Below are positions 47,397 to 60,838 of a DNA stretch of 64,000 nt, piece after piece. Under the pieces are notes generated by a model. It did not search any database. It was not told the DNA's origin and worked only from the letters and a program-made list of their open reading frames with translations. The position numbers and the translations under genes are program-made. Source of the stretch: Isoetes taiwanensis. Its lineage: Eukaryota > Streptophyta > Lycopodiopsida > Isoetales > Isoetaceae. The DNA is taken from NCBI GenBank assembly GCA_021234155.1, contig JAJEKV010000054.1:8638655-8702654 (forward strand), given 5' to 3'. Each line of letters starts with the position of its first letter. The first letter of the stretch is position 1.

Positions 47397-50300
47397 GTTC
47401 TTGCCGTTCCTTGAGGGCCTCGGGAGTATTGAGATCGATTGCTGGGGTCGCGTCAATGAGAAACCAGACTGCACCATGTCTTCAAGGGCATTGTGAGCTT
47501 CCGCAGGGACATATTGGCATTCCATTAGAAGACAAGTCTGAAGTCCAAAGGCACTTGCACTTGCATTAGGATTGCAATAGTAAATAGGTCTTTTACGCGC
47601 GAGTCAACACAAGAGGAGGCACTTCAGTGCAGCACAAAAACCTGCTTGGCTATGAACTGAAGGATCCGGGGAGGTGGCAGCACGCTCCAAAAACTGGGTG
47701 AGACTCCAGACAGCATGAGTAGGCGTCTGCCAGCCTCTTTCATTGGGGATATAAATTCAATTGCTATTGCGTTCCAAGGTATCACCTTCTTGCCAGACGG
47801 AGCGGCGAACAAAACGGGGATCCCACCGGAGGTCGGTAGAGGCATGACCTTCTAGAACCTTGGTCCAAAACGGAAGACGCCAGTCTGAGGTGAGATATCG
47901 ACGGCGTGGGGGCGCTCCACGATTAGACTAGTATGCCATTAGCTAGAGTAGGTAATAGTGTGCCATCTAATTCAGCAAGTTTGAAAACACTTGGTTGCAC
48001 CACTTGAAGAATCTGATAAGGACCAAGCCATCGAAAACTTTAATTTGCCCGGAAATTTTTTGTATCTAGAGTCATAGAGTAGAACCAAATCTCCCTCGTT
48101 GAAGGTCTTTGCTTTGAGATGTTTGTCATGCCAGGATTTTCTCAATTTTTTGCCAGTGAGGACACGAAGATAAGCATCTCGGCGAAGTTCATCTAACTGT
48201 TCCAGTTGATAAGCACGTTCTTGGAGTGCGGCAGGTGGATTATGCACAGTAGCCAATTGAAAATGGAGAGCTGGAAGAACATATTCAAAAGGCATGAGAG
48301 CCTCTTGGCCATAAACCAGCTTGAAAGGAGTGTGGCCACTAGCGATTTTAAAACTCGTGTTGTAAGCCCGGAGAACAGTAGGTAGCTTGTCTTGCCAATC
48401 CGTGCGAGAAGCATCACAAATTTTCTTCAGAATGGTAATGAGGGTCTTATTAGTGCTTTCACCCAAGCCATTCCCTTGTGAATAATAAGGTGTGCTTTTC
48501 TGTGATGGATATGCAAATAATCCGTCAACTCCTTGATGGTGTGATTGATAAAGTGGACGCCACGATCACTGACCAGTTCCGTGGGACAACCAAAATACGT
48601 GATAACATGCGTGTAGAGAACTTTAGCCGTACTGGCAGCAGTGTTGTCAGGAAGGGCACATGCCTTCGCCCACTTCGTGGCATAATCCGTGAGAACCAAA
48701 ATATAGCGGGCATGGGTGTGCCGCGCAAGAGGATCCATGGGTCCCACAAAGTCTATGCCCCACTTGCTGAAGGGTAGCGGGGTGGCAACCAGAGTCAAAG
48801 GAAGAGCGTCACGGGCCGTGGGTCGACCCACACGCTGACAGACATCACAGGTGCGTGCTTGAGCATGAGCGTCCTTGAAGAGCGTGGGCCAAAAGTAGCC
48901 TGCAAGAAGAATTTTGCGTGTCGTGGTGTCACCACTGAAATGGCCACCACCAAGGCCTTCATGGGCGTGTCGAACAATTTCTGGCACTTCATAAGGGAGA
49001 ACACACCATCGTAGAACCATGTCTTTGCCACGTTTGTAGAGATAGCCTGCAACCATGGTATAGTCACGGACCTCACGGAGGAACTGACGATGGCGTGAGT
49101 GAAGCTTCTCTGGAGGGAGCGTGGGATCCTCAGACGGAAGGGCTCTAGAGAGGAGATACTGCTGATAGTCATGAAACCAGTATGGCGTGGCTGTGACCAA
49201 GAATAGTTGTGCATCTGGAGAAACATCAGAAACACCTGACGGATCATTCGTGTGGATGCGTGAGAAATAATCGGGCACGATATGAGATTTTCCTGCCTTG
49301 TGAATGATTTTGAAGGGAGCGAATTCTTGCAAAAGCAGAACCCAACGAGCAATGTGATCCGTGGGCGTGACCTTGTTGATCAAATAGAGAAGAGCTTGAT
49401 GATCGACAGAGAATTTGATCTTGCTTCCCAACAAACAATGACGGAAGCATTGGACACAGAAGACTAAGCCTAATGCTTCCCGCTTCGTGGCAGAATAATT
49501 GCGCTCCGCAGGATTGAGTTTTCGGCTAACGTAGCGGATGGGTTTATCTGTGTGTCTATCATAGGCTTGAGAGAGAACAGGACCAATAGCAAAAGCCGAG
49601 ACATCCACATGAACATGAAAGGGCTTGTCCCATTGAGGGGGAACAAGTACCGGTGCCTGAGTAAGCAAGAGCTTCATCTTCTGAAATGCTGCGTCCGCTT
49701 TTGGATTCCAAGCCCAAGACGATTCATCACCCGTGAGTTTATGAATGGGACCCAGCAATGGCCGCAAGTCCAGGAATGAAGGTGGCATAGTAATTGACCT
49801 TATCCAGGAAGGAGCGTGTCTCTTTAATGTTGGATGGTGCATGTGCCTTTAGTACGCAACTGATTTTGGCAGGATCCGTGGTGATGCCTTCTTTACTAAC
49901 CACATGACCCAGAAGGACACCTGAGGTGACACAGAAGGTGCATTTTTTCGGATTAAAACTGATACCAGACTCATCACATTTTTGAAAAAACAGCTCCAAC
50001 TTCTCAAGGTGGTCATCCATTGAGCTGTAGGCTGAGAAATCATCCTGAAAGATTTGCAGAAATGGAGTATCTTTCATGTAATCTTGAAATACTGAAAGCA
50101 TGATACGTTGAAAAGTGGATGGAGAATTTGATAACCCAAAAGGAACCAACTTGTAGGCAAAAACGCCCCACGTGATATGGTCTGTGGGGTATGGGATAAA
50201 GCCTGGAAAGGTTGGGGCCCATTGGATAACGATTTCCTTGAAGGATCCGCCCTTTTGATGTGTTGGTTACCACTAGAGGTGCTAGTGCGTACCACCACAG

Positions 50301-53300
50301 CGTGGTGAAAGTGGTTTTGAGTTGATCTTCCTCTTTGATGGAGATTTGATTGTACCCCAAAAAACCATCCATGAAGGAGTACATCTCGTGACCAGCGGCC
50401 TCTTCCAGAACCTGGTATGTGAAGGGTAGCGGGAAATAGTCCCGTTCCGTGGCCTGATTTAATTTCCTGTAGTCCACGTAAACTCGGATTTTTCCATTGT
50501 GTTTGAGAGCAATGACAATTGGGCTCACCCACTCTGAATGTTTGACCTCATAAATCAAGCAAGCAGCAAGAAGTTTGTCAATTTCAGCTTTGACGCGGTC
50601 ACGATAGTTGGAGTTGAGCCGGTATTGTCGTTGCTAGATTGGGCGTGCATCAGGTTTGGTGGGAATTGTCAGTTCCCCTAACTCTTTTTTGATACCCCGA
50701 AGGTCTTTATAGCTCCATGCAAAGATGTGTTTGAACTTTTTGAATAAAGTGGTAGCGCGAGCTTTATAAGTTGGCGGAAGATTTGTAGCCAAACGAACTG
50801 GTTGATTTTCACCAAGATCCACGACTTCCACATCTGGAGTTTGAATATGTGGAACAACTCCCGTGTCCTTAACAACATGAGCAGGAGGTTGAAACATCAC
50901 CAGAGATGCAGCATTTTGTGTAGTAAAGAAAAGAGGCTGATTATCATCAAGCAAGAGTTGCTTCATGACAGCATGGACATCCACAACATCAGAAGGAACT
51001 TCCGTGTTGGAAAAATGATCAACTCAAATACAGTTGCAAGGAGCCAGGTACGGGTCAAGCAGAGCCGCCACAGCCTGATATTGATCAAGGGTCATCTCAC
51101 CCCAAGGATCTGTATACTCAGGGTAAGAGGAGAGAAGAAGACTCGCAGGTGGAGCCTGGACCTGATAAGTATTTTGAGCATCTTCGGAATCGCTATCAGA
51201 AAGCGAGAGTTCAACGTGTTCAACAGAAATGAGGTTGTCTGTTTCCAAATCCATAGAGGCATTGAGAGTGCCATCAGTGATGACCAGTTGATCTGTTGCC
51301 CAATAATGAATGCTCTTAGCCTGGCGGAGGAAGGGGCATCCAACCAGCATTTCATAGTCACCCGGATCTTCACCAGCTTTCCAAACACCAAATTCCAGCA
51401 GGAACTTGAGATCACCAATACTGATGTGGAGAAGAGGGGTGACGCCTTGAGGGCGTGTGATGTGGCCGTTAGCCAGCTTGATGTCATAGGGGGCACGATA
51501 GAGTTGCTTGATGCCCAATTGCTTTCGAAGCTTGTCTGTAATGAGGTTGACAACACTACTTCCATCAATTTGCACATGATTGATCTGTTGGTTGCCTACC
51601 GTGGCGTGCACCGTGGGGGTTGAAGTAGCTACCGCACCGACCAAAACAGTGGGTAGGGGCAACTGTTCTTTGAGAGCAGGACAGAGTTTGAGAATAGTTG
51701 TAAGACTCAAGGGAATCTTGATTTTGGCCAGCTCTTCTTGGAGTTCCAAAGAAACATGAGAAAATGGATCAGCAGGAGTCTGAGGCAAGGAAGCCGAAAC
51801 CTCCTTGAGAAGCTCAACCTCCGCAGCAATATTGGGATACTGCTGAGGGTGTGGGCTTTTGGACGAGGAAGGTGCTTCCTAACGCTGCTGAGCACGCGTG
51901 GTGGCATGAACATTTGCAAGCGTGCGACCTTTGGCAGCTTGCATGAGCTTGAGAATACTTTGCCTCACCTTTGGCATGACATGGGGCATGAGTTTATCCA
52001 GATCTGGTGCGAAATGGACCTTTTTTGTGTCCTCATGTGGAATCGTGTCGATAGCAAATACAGGGTGCGTGTCGTGAGGTATGATCGTCAAGGGACGTGA
52101 GGCCTTGGTCTGGCGAGAAACCAAACCAACCTAATTGGACTGCTGCACCGGAGGATTGAGAGCCTGATAAATTTCTTCTTGAGCTTGTTGATCCAGAGGA
52201 GTAGAGGACGATGCTGTTTGCTGAGGTCGTTGTTGTTGAGGTGGCCGAGGTGGCCGTTTCAGAATAGGGCGTGGGCCTTGTTTGCCATTGGCGACCCATA
52301 ATTGATAAGCCGTAAGTCGGACTGATGCGGTTTGAATTGGTACTGGGAAGTTGAACTTGGACTTGAGGAAGCTGAGGACATGCCTTGGTGGTATGACCCC
52401 ATTCTTGGCAGTGATAGCACTGAGCTTTTGAAGGATCAAAAGGTTGACGGGGGCCTTGACCCCTGGATTGTTGAGGTTGCTGAGTTGGTTGATATTGCTG
52501 AGGTGGATACGATTGTTGCTGCTATGGCATGGTCTGCACCTGGAAGACCATTTTCTGCCTGAAGGGTGTGGGATGTGAACGAGTATACTCTTCAGTGACA
52601 TGATTGCACATGTTGCACCGTTTACAATGAGGAGGACCATTTGTGGAATTGCACTCATTGGCAAGATGACCTTGGTATTTACAAATATGACACCAAATTT
52701 GGCTGTGTTAAGGGACAGATTGTTGTGGCTGAACCGCATTCTGAGGAACCATGACAGGAGGCATGAAGGGAAGCTCTGTGAGTGCAACACCACGCGAGGA
52801 GACATTGACTGAGTGGTTGACTAGTTCAATGGCCTGCTCCAAGGTCTTGGGACGCATGTACTCAGTCATGAGACGAATGGCAGGACAAATACCTTGCAGA
52901 AACCAGACAAGAATTTGGCTTTGCGTGGGGTACTCCTGGAGCTTGCTGACCAAGATGTGAAGGCGATCCGCAAAATCGCGGGCAGACTCCGTGGGTTGTT
53001 GCTGAAGATCATTGAATTGCTTTAGGTTTTGCTGATCATCGTCCGTGGTGCCATAATGAGAGAGAAACGGGGTCTTCATCTCTTGCCAGTTTTGTTTCCA
53101 ATGGCTTTTGTTGGCCATGAGCCACTGATGAGGGGCTCCACGCAGCGTGGTGAAAAAGATGTGGAACTTGAGTTGAGGTTGAGCGTGGCCGTCGAGGAGA
53201 GCCAACGCCTCAAATTCTTCCATGTGAGCTTGTGCACTTTGATCAAGAGGCTTGCCTTTAGTATTCCCGAAGGTGGGATACGTCACCTTAAGATGGAATA

Positions 53301-54030
53301 TAGCTTTGTGGCACAGCCGTGGGCTGGGAACAAGGCGGCATAGAAACAGAAAAACCCGGAGGGCCAGAGAGAGGAGCATCCGGTGGCGAAGGACCATGGG
53401 AGCCATCTTCATTAAGCTTCAGATCAGTAAGATTGTAGACAGGGAGTGCGTGCTAAAAGGATGGGGAGGACTGATATTCATGGACATGGGGAGGGCCGAA
53501 AGAGACATGAGGATATCCCATCCGGCAGGAGGAGAGGAAGGTTGCGAAGGCAAGGGAGTGTGACCCGAGGGGATATGAATATAGGTGTTTTCGGGAGTTT
53601 GAAAGTAATGAGGAGTGGGTTGTACCGGTGTATGGTGAGGTGACTGGGGTTGAGACCCTAGGCGAGAATGGACACGAGGAGTGGGCGGTGCCGACTGAGC
53701 TCTGGAGCGGACACGGCCCCCCTCAATATCATAATTAGTGTCGTACATGCCAATCGCGCGGCTGTTTGGCAAAGGAGTTCTTCGGGAGTGAAAGCACGAG
53801 CAAACATATTGAGAAGAAAGATAAAAAAAGGGATCAGACCCAGCATCGACGCCAGTGTTTAGGGTCTGGGTTCGGGATCTCCTGCAAGACAACCCTTTGT
53901 GAGGACCCTTGGATCAAACAGGAGAATCTTGGCTGAGTGTCACGCGAGATTTTGCAAAGAAACAGACAGAAGAGGGCAGAAAAAGAAACAACACCAAAAA
54001 GGAGCGCCTCTGTGACCAGAGCTAATATTC

Positions 54031-55424
54031 TTCATAAATCTCATATGACTGCAACCCTACATTTTAAAAGCTTTGAATGTTTCTTCTGAATAATGGTGCA
54101 TGCTAGAAACCAAAGTCTAGACTCCACATCAATGGCTAAGGCATTATAGAGGCTACCAACTGTCTCAAACAAAAACTCAATTTTAGGTTATCCACGACTA
54201 TGCACTGTAGCAATAAAACCAGATGTAAGGCATAGTCTTTGCAAATGTCACAGGTCCCAAGCCACAGCAACAAAACCTAGGCAAATTTCTATCATGACAG
54301 ATCATAGCAATTGACAAACTATAGGACAAAGCAATAGTTAACCATATCACCTGTTAGATTTTAGAAGATAATTGTTTTGGTAGCCCAATACTTCTCAAAA
54401 CTTGCTTTCATGCAACACCACCGTACCCTATGGATAGATGTGCGCAACTTTTTGTCCTGATTAAGAGCTGAATAAAGAATCTCTTGTCCAGAACAACCAT
54501 TTGGGTAGGAAATCTGAACGCTATGGTGCTTTCACTACTGGATTTGCTACAAAGATCCTTTCCTACTGTCGCCATAGCTTTCATCTGCACATTAACCACT
54601 ATAATAAACCATTGAAAAACCCCTATAGATGTGGTTTCTTATGCTAAAAAATGTATTCTTAGTAAAAACCACATAACATAGTGGTTTTTATAACTCATAC
54701 GTGGTTATTCATGTTAGTTTTATGTTATTGTGTGGTTTATTAAAAACAATATTAGCTTATTACATGGTTTCTAGTATCAATGTGTTGGTTTTTTACTGTA
54801 GCATGATTTATTAAATCGACAATGGCTTTTAGCATGGTTTTTGACATCACTTTAACTATGGCAATGGTGTTTGTGTTGGTTTTCATTGTCACATGGCTTA
54901 TAGAAGTTGAAGTATTCTATAGTGTGGTTTTTTTTATACAAATTTAAATGCCATAGTGTTTAATCGTGCTAGTTCTCTAATATAAAAATGCATGTTTTAT
55001 AATGATCGTGGTTTGTAGCATGGTTTTCAATATCGAGATTATTGTCATGGTAATTACTCATAGTTATCACCTAATAGGATGTGGATATTCATAGTGGTTA
55101 ATCATAAGGGCACCCAGAACACAATTGTCATAATTAACGGCTATGAAAGCATTATAGATATGGTCTTTTGTATTTTCTATTTTTTGAAGGACATTATACT
55201 TTATTAAATATCAAGAAAACTAGTACACGTGAAAATACAAAGGTGTCTTTTGTGCAATTTGTTATTGTTTGGTTATTGTTTTGTGCAATTTGTTAGCGGC
55301 CGAAAAAACGTAACATTTGCCAGAAAAAGCGCAAGCGCCGGCGTTAGCACTGCCGGAAAGCCACATTTTAAATAAGTAGATTGAATATATATGCTACTTG
55401 TAGGTTAAGTGCCATCTCATTATG
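54031..55424. other. AT-rich repeat region, no gene recognised
   Basis: 54590-55115 is made of loose GTGGTTTTT/ACCATA-type repeats and ends AAGGGCACCC. A related tract at 58550-59135 ends GGGTGCCTT. Both could be decayed copies of one AT-rich element. No ORF is supported. Confidence 0.45.
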
Positions 55425-55798
55425 TAGAATTAAATGCAGACAATATACAGACAATATACGTGGCTAAACCTTAGCCATCAATATCGCACATTCAATGGTT
55501 GTTTTAATTTCAACAAGTGAGGACCATCCTTTAAACATGAATTTTGCATCTACATGCACCTACACAATGGGCATTGATTATTTAATTGATTATTTAATAT
55601 AAAGTACTGTGTTCTTAAAGGATTGGTATAGTACATAGTGGTAAAGCAATAGAATCAAAGCCCGGCAACGCCGGGCACACGTTTACTAGTAAAATATTAA
55701 TTGCTGCCAATGAGCCCAGCTTAAGCTGATCTCAACCATTGAATGTGCGATATTGATGGCTAAGGATTAGCCACGTATATTGTCTGCATTTAATTCTA
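55425..55798. repeat. 374-bp element with about 65-bp terminal inverted repeats
   Basis: The left arm from 55425 (TAGAATTAAATGCAGACAAT) and right arm ending 55798 (ATTGTCTGCATTTAATTCTA) continue as inverted matches through CCATCAATATCGCACATTCA. The left arm has an 11-base internal duplication (AGACAATATAC). The TA ends would fit a Tc1/mariner-like MITE, but that is a guess. Confidence 0.75.
55660..55689 (+). mobile_element. Helitron 3' terminus
   Basis: A perfect hairpin GCCCGGC-AAC-GCCGGGC (55660-55676) is followed nine bases later by CTAG and then T, the standard layout of a Helitron 3' end (hairpin near a terminal CTRR, insertion before T). It lies inside the inverted-repeat element at 55425-55798. 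I could not fix the 5' end. Confidence 0.65.
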
Positions 55799-56070
55799 GA
55801 TAAAAACTAGGTACGTTCAATTCTTGCCCCTGCGCTAATCAGTCCTTTTTTTTTCGGCAGGAGTTTTCTCTGCGTGTTCAATGGAGCTTATTCCTTTGTA
55901 GGACTGGCAGCAGCAGCAGGTAAATATCTTACCATTTCTCTACCTTTGTTGCGGTATTTATTACTACATCCACTATAATATTCCATGAAGTCAGATTTGG
56001 GTTGGGCATTTCCTTCTGAAGATTTTTGTTTGCTATTTTCACTCTGCTCCTTTGCTCCTCCTCTGCACAG

Positions 56071-58029
56071 GTCCTCTTTTGATACAGTTGGAAGCCATTC
56101 TTTAAGAGTTAATAGACCGGAAATCCTGAACAAGCTTTCACATATGCATGGCCTGAACTGGCTGGTTTTTTTGACACTGCCCCTTATCAACATACACTTC
56201 AGGTTTGTTCACTTCCCTTGAAGTTATCCAATAGAAAGTGCTGTTATCCGGTAGTGTCACAACATTCAGAAGTTTTTTTCTTAGCAGGATTGTCTGGCAT
56301 TGCTGGCCAATGAACATCGTGCAGAATCACCTGTTGAATAACTGCTTATGCTGGACTTGCTCGATTTTTGCATCCAATCTCTTCTTGGGCTACGTTTTAG
56401 CATTGATCCGGCATTTAACTACTCCAGGACTTAGAAGCAAATGCTTATTTTCCTGGGCTACTAGACCAACGCTTTGTTCTTGCGGTCAATTTGTATTAGT
56501 TAAAGGTTGCAGAACAACTAAATAAACCTTGCTTATGTTTTTGCTGTGGAATATGTATATGCAGCAACTCTTGAAGACATGCTTCTGCTCATTCTAGATT
56601 ATTGTATATCCAAGGCCCTAATCTGACTTGCAGTGACCAATATAAAAAGCAGACCCAATAATAGCAAATAACTTTACCCTGTAGCTCATTTTTGTGGTCC
56701 TATTTTAGACCTGGGGTCATGTTTGTTAAAGGCTGTGTTGTTCTCTACGTAGATGCAAAGCTGCATTTGACCTTGATTTCGAAAGATCAGTCCACCCATG
56801 TAGCAAAAAGATACTTTTTGTTCTTTGTGCATTATGATCACAACAATTTCTTCCTCATCATTTCTTTCGTTTCTTAACGTGTAGCTGGCAATCATTCTCC
56901 AAAAGGCTAGTTCCTTCATCAACGGCAAGAACATGAATGATAGAGGGCTTTTGCAGTCTTGAGCAGCATATATGGCTATAAAAGTCCTGATCATGGGCTC
57001 TGTTTGGCCCTTTCCCCGTCTCTGCTGGAATGACTACTTCGGAGCAATCTTGCTTGGGAATTACAGATGCCTTTTGGTGGTAGAGAATTATAGGAGCTAG
57101 AAAATTCCCTTGAATAAGGAAATGTTAGAATGTGACGAAGAGAACGTGGTAAATAGTGTCTCACGTCACCCTGCTGGAGATGTACTATGGATATATTTAG
57201 GAAGAGAAGGTAAGCTAAATATAAATTTGAAATATATTGGGTCTTTTATTTCCCTGTTTAGACACTAAAATCTGTGAGATTTGTGCTGTATGTATTTGTG
57301 CTGGGGGGGAGGATTGAACACGTCCATTGACATGAGAGCACCTAACTAAGAAATGCCGAATCCATTGAAGTTGTTGTGTTTGTGACCAAAGAGAGATAAG
57401 TAAGCTTTTCTACTTAGATTGTGTAAATTCTCATTGTTTCATGGAGCTGCCACTGCTAACTGTACTATAAACAATCAGGTTGGGAACCTTACGCCAGATC
57501 CCAAGGATTGGACTGTGGGGGTAACAACATTTACCGAGATGATGGATGTTGAAAGAAGAAAAGGTGACTTTTGGAAGAAGTCCCATTTTTAATTGGCAAT
57601 TCTTTAATACTGGCGTGATAATTTAACTGCAGGAAAAAACAAGCCTATAATCAAGAAGGATATGGTTGAGCTTGATGGTATGCAAGCTTTTGTATGGTCT
57701 AGCATTTTTATCCTTTTTCCTTTGATCAATGTATTTTAATGGGCATCAGGCTTCTATGTTTACAGGAGCACCATTTAAGAAATTTTCATCTGTAAGCGAG
57801 AAATGGGCACTCGAGGATAACTCTCACAATCCAGGTAAACTTTTCTCAAAATTTTAATGATATCTTGTATATAGCTATTTGTATGTGTGTCAATAAGTCG
57901 CGGCACAATAAATGGGCTCTTCCATTTATGTATATAGCTGTTTGTATGTGTCAATAAGCCGTGGCACAATAAATAAGCTCAGGCATAGCAGATTTTCTGC
58001 CCAAATTCATTTCAGTTCATTATCCCTGA
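56071..58029 (+). CDS. Unrecognised spliced host gene, 3' exons
   Basis: Best-supported exons are 57479-57563, 57633-57677, 57766-57834 and 57983-58029. They have AG/GT borders and the same phase at each junction, giving VGNLTPDPKDWTVGVTTFTE, MMDVERRKGKNKPIIKKDMV, ELDGAPFKKFSSVSEKWALE and DNSHNPGIADFLPKFISVHY before P and a stop. Less certain upstream exons are 56071-56201 (SSFDTVGSHSLRVNRPEIL) and 57101-57209 (NKEMLECDEENVVNSVSRHP); the latter does not join the next exon in phase. I do not recognise the protein. The consistent phases across three introns argue that it is or was a real gene. The 5' end is not found, and the transposon ends at 55.4-55.8 kb lie close by. Confidence 0.5.
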
Positions 58030-58593
58030 GATCAGATTTCATCGATTTGACATTGTCTGTACCTGATCTTGCCCTTGCTTCTTTTATACTAGAATTTTCG
58101 TTGGAGTTGCAGCACTCAGGAGCAGTATATGCATATGGGATTTAGAGTTTTATGAATTGGTGGCAAATGCAAATTTGAGTGCAGATTTATTTCTTGTTAA
58201 GTTTTGGAGCTTCAAATTGAAGTAACATATAATAGTTTTCTGAAAATTGTTGGGAGGATTCAAAGCTGAAGATGATTTCTGAATTTATATCCATGGGGTT
58301 AATGGTTTAAGCAAGGTTCGAATCCTTGGAGCTTCTTTTATTTATTTTTGTTATGAAAAATACTATTTGTAATGGCAATTTCTATTGGTGCGTTGGATTT
58401 TATGACATTCGGCAAAATTTCCTAATTACCAATGATAGACTATGCCTAAGAAACCGCTACATGCTAGCACTAAAAACCATTGCATGCTATCATATAGAAT
58501 TATACGATGTTAATAAATTATCTTAAAATGCTTTGGTAGATAAAGCACTAGTGATCTATAACATTGAATGCATTATGCATTCTACTAAAGATC

Positions 58594-58745
58594 CTATATG
58601 GTTTGCATGCATAAAAATGGGAAGGCTTTAGACTATAAAACATATGCGGCTTTAGTCATTTCAACCCTATATGGGTGCACCTATATGGTTTGCACGCATA
58701 AAAGTGGAAAGGCTTTAGACCATTAACCATATGCAACTTGTTTAA
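58594..58745 (+). repeat. 85-bp tandem duplication in AT-rich repeat
   Basis: TATATGGTTTGCATGCATAA...GGCTTTAGAC occurs at about 58596 and again at about 58681 with a few changes. It belongs to the AT-rich tract 58540-59135, which holds no gene. Confidence 0.65.
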
Positions 58746-60545
58746 TTTTAACACAATGCAAACCATATAAATTTATCACAATACTTAGCCATCCTAATTT
58801 TGCACTCTAAGAACCACATTATATAACGCCATATCAAACCGAGTCTCATTACCACCACTTTATACCATATTAAGAAACTACACACATGAACCACGATATT
58901 AAACAACATTGAATAAACATGTTAGAAAACCATATCATTGAATACCATAACTGAACCATTGATAATTACTTTGTAAGAATACCACATTAATAAAGCATAT
59001 AAAGAAACCACATACTTTAGCCATGCAATGCTTTTAATGATATCAACCCACAAAGATGCATAGGTTATTTTCAACGATTTTTTATGTATAACCATGGAAA
59101 AAACCCCTAGTGGTTTTATTTTTGGGTGCCTTGTGTCATCCTTGCCATCGTTATCACCATTTTGGTAACCTTAGAGAACAAAAGGTCGACATCTGCATGT
59201 CGAGTAACGAATTTGATTAGAAATTAGGGGATTGAAAAAAAGGCTTCTGTTGTAAACAAGCAATCTTTCATTAGTTAGAGAAAAAAAGCGAATTTTGAGA
59301 ATCTATAGCACAGCCCTAAAGGCCCACCACAACCAAAAAGTCATGCTACATTAAATTGTAGGCAGGATAATTTAAAATTTGAACAAGAAAGAGAATTTTA
59401 TTTTCCTCTGCAGCTGCCTTGCTGCTTCTCGACAAGCATTATCGAACTCCAAGCTTCAAGCGCCATAGCCAGGTTTTGCCATAGCCGGAGGTCCAAGATC
59501 CAAGTGCCGGTGTCGAAAGCCACCATAAGAAGGTCCAACCTCAGTGCCATAGCTGTAGCTTCGTCCTAGACCACAGTTCTTTATAGAGTTCTTTAGGTGG
59601 TTACTTTTTGAAGTAGACAGAGGCGCCTGTGACGGAGTTACAGGGCTCTAAGCAGACTGCATATGCTTCTAAGGGCATAGATTGAAATGGAGAAAGATGT
59701 CATGGACAGATTCAACATAGATGACATAGACGGATTCAACATATATGGCATAGATGGCTTCCTATAGGCCTGCGTTTTGAACTCTGTTTGGATTTTGCTG
59801 GAAATAAACAATATAAATTGCCAACAGACCAGGCTTTCTTTACACTTTTGCATTTCTCTGCTCCGGTCTGCATTGCACGAAGAAATTGTCGTCTAATTCG
59901 AGCTGGGTTTTGCTATTTCGTTCGATCGATCCCTAGTATGGCCGCCACTGATGTTTCTACTAAAAATCAGGCCCCCGCAATGAACCATGTTCAGATTTTG
60001 CCGGATTTTGAACCCTGTTGAATTTTGCCAGTTGTTTGAGATTTTGCCAGGGCCTGCACCCCTGCTCCAGAATCCCTGCTTGGATTTTGTTGACTTCTGC
60101 ACCCCTGCTCCAGAATCGCCACTTCTTATAGTTTCTCTTTCCCAAAACAGAACATGGAATCAATGCTGGACCATGGTTTTCTTATGTTTTCTACTCAATT
60201 GACCCGTGAATCACAGACTGAAGAAAGAAGAAACACACATGCTTATCAAGATTATCGCAGACATGGCAATCATGCTTATCATGATTATCATAGACATGCT
60301 TATCATGATTATTCTTGACATGTATATCGCAAACTGAAGAAAGAAGAGACACACGTGCTTATCATGACTTTTTTTTTTTGGAAATATCTTTTTGTTACAT
60401 CTCCGGGCTCTTCAACAGCAGATTCTCTAATGATTTTTTCTGCAAAAATCTCTCCTTTACATCTCGTGACTCTCTAACAACAACTAAATTTATATCGTGG
60501 CAGGGTGTATGGAATATGCAAAGGACTTCTTCTATGTTGAATTCT

Positions 60546-60643
60546 AGCTCCAGGGAATCGCCATAGCAATTTATATGAGCAAGAAAAAGGTTGCAGAGAT
60601 ATGGATGTGCTCACCAAAATCGTTATAGCGATTATTTTGAGCA
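60546..60643. repeat. 36-bp palindromic sites 17 and 18
   Basis: Cores are 60556-60571 (AATCGC-CATA-GCAATT) and 60618-60633 (AATCGT-TATA-GCGATT), 62 bases apart. The outer arms of site 18 are TGCTC and GAGCA with exact spacing. Confidence 0.85.
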
Positions 60644-60838
60644 TAAATATGCTTTTCTTTTAAAGGTTGTATATTTGTATTGGCAATTAATATTAATAAG
60701 ATAAGATTTTTTTATCGTCCACGAGAAACCAATCGGGTTATGGGACCAGAACAAAGAAGGAGGGCATGAGCCCCCAACAAAACAAAAGGCTTAAGCAAGT
60801 TAATCTGCCTTCCGAGTGTCTAATATGTTCGCCATTTT

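Larger units (their letters stand above)
43740..54030 (-). mobile_element. Ty3/gypsy fossil with nested LTR derivative
   Basis: Minus-strand parts: partial 5' LTR (53856 to about 54030), primer-binding site just inside it, gag with CCHC knuckle (about 51900-53850), aspartic protease (51024-51788), reverse transcriptase (49739-50600), RNase H (about 49400-49700), integrase with HHCC finger (about 47972-49300), an extra ORF after integrase (47402-47940, ending at 44298-44404), a polypurine tract (44281-44297) and 3' LTR (from 44280 down to about 43740). A plus-strand LTR derivative (44414-47396) lies inside the extra ORF. The fossil is broken, with several breaks plus loss of part of the 5' LTR, and is older than its insert. 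Confidence 0.8.

Noticed and set aside
50802-51623. 273-residue plus-strand ORF
   Set aside because: It lies antisense to the protease region of the gypsy fossil and has no motif of its own.
54590-59135. AT-rich tracts at 54.6-55.1 and 58.5-59.1 kb as one paired inverted element
   Set aside because: Only short end-like phrases (GGGTGCC and its complement) agree; interiors do not align well enough by eye to claim a single element.
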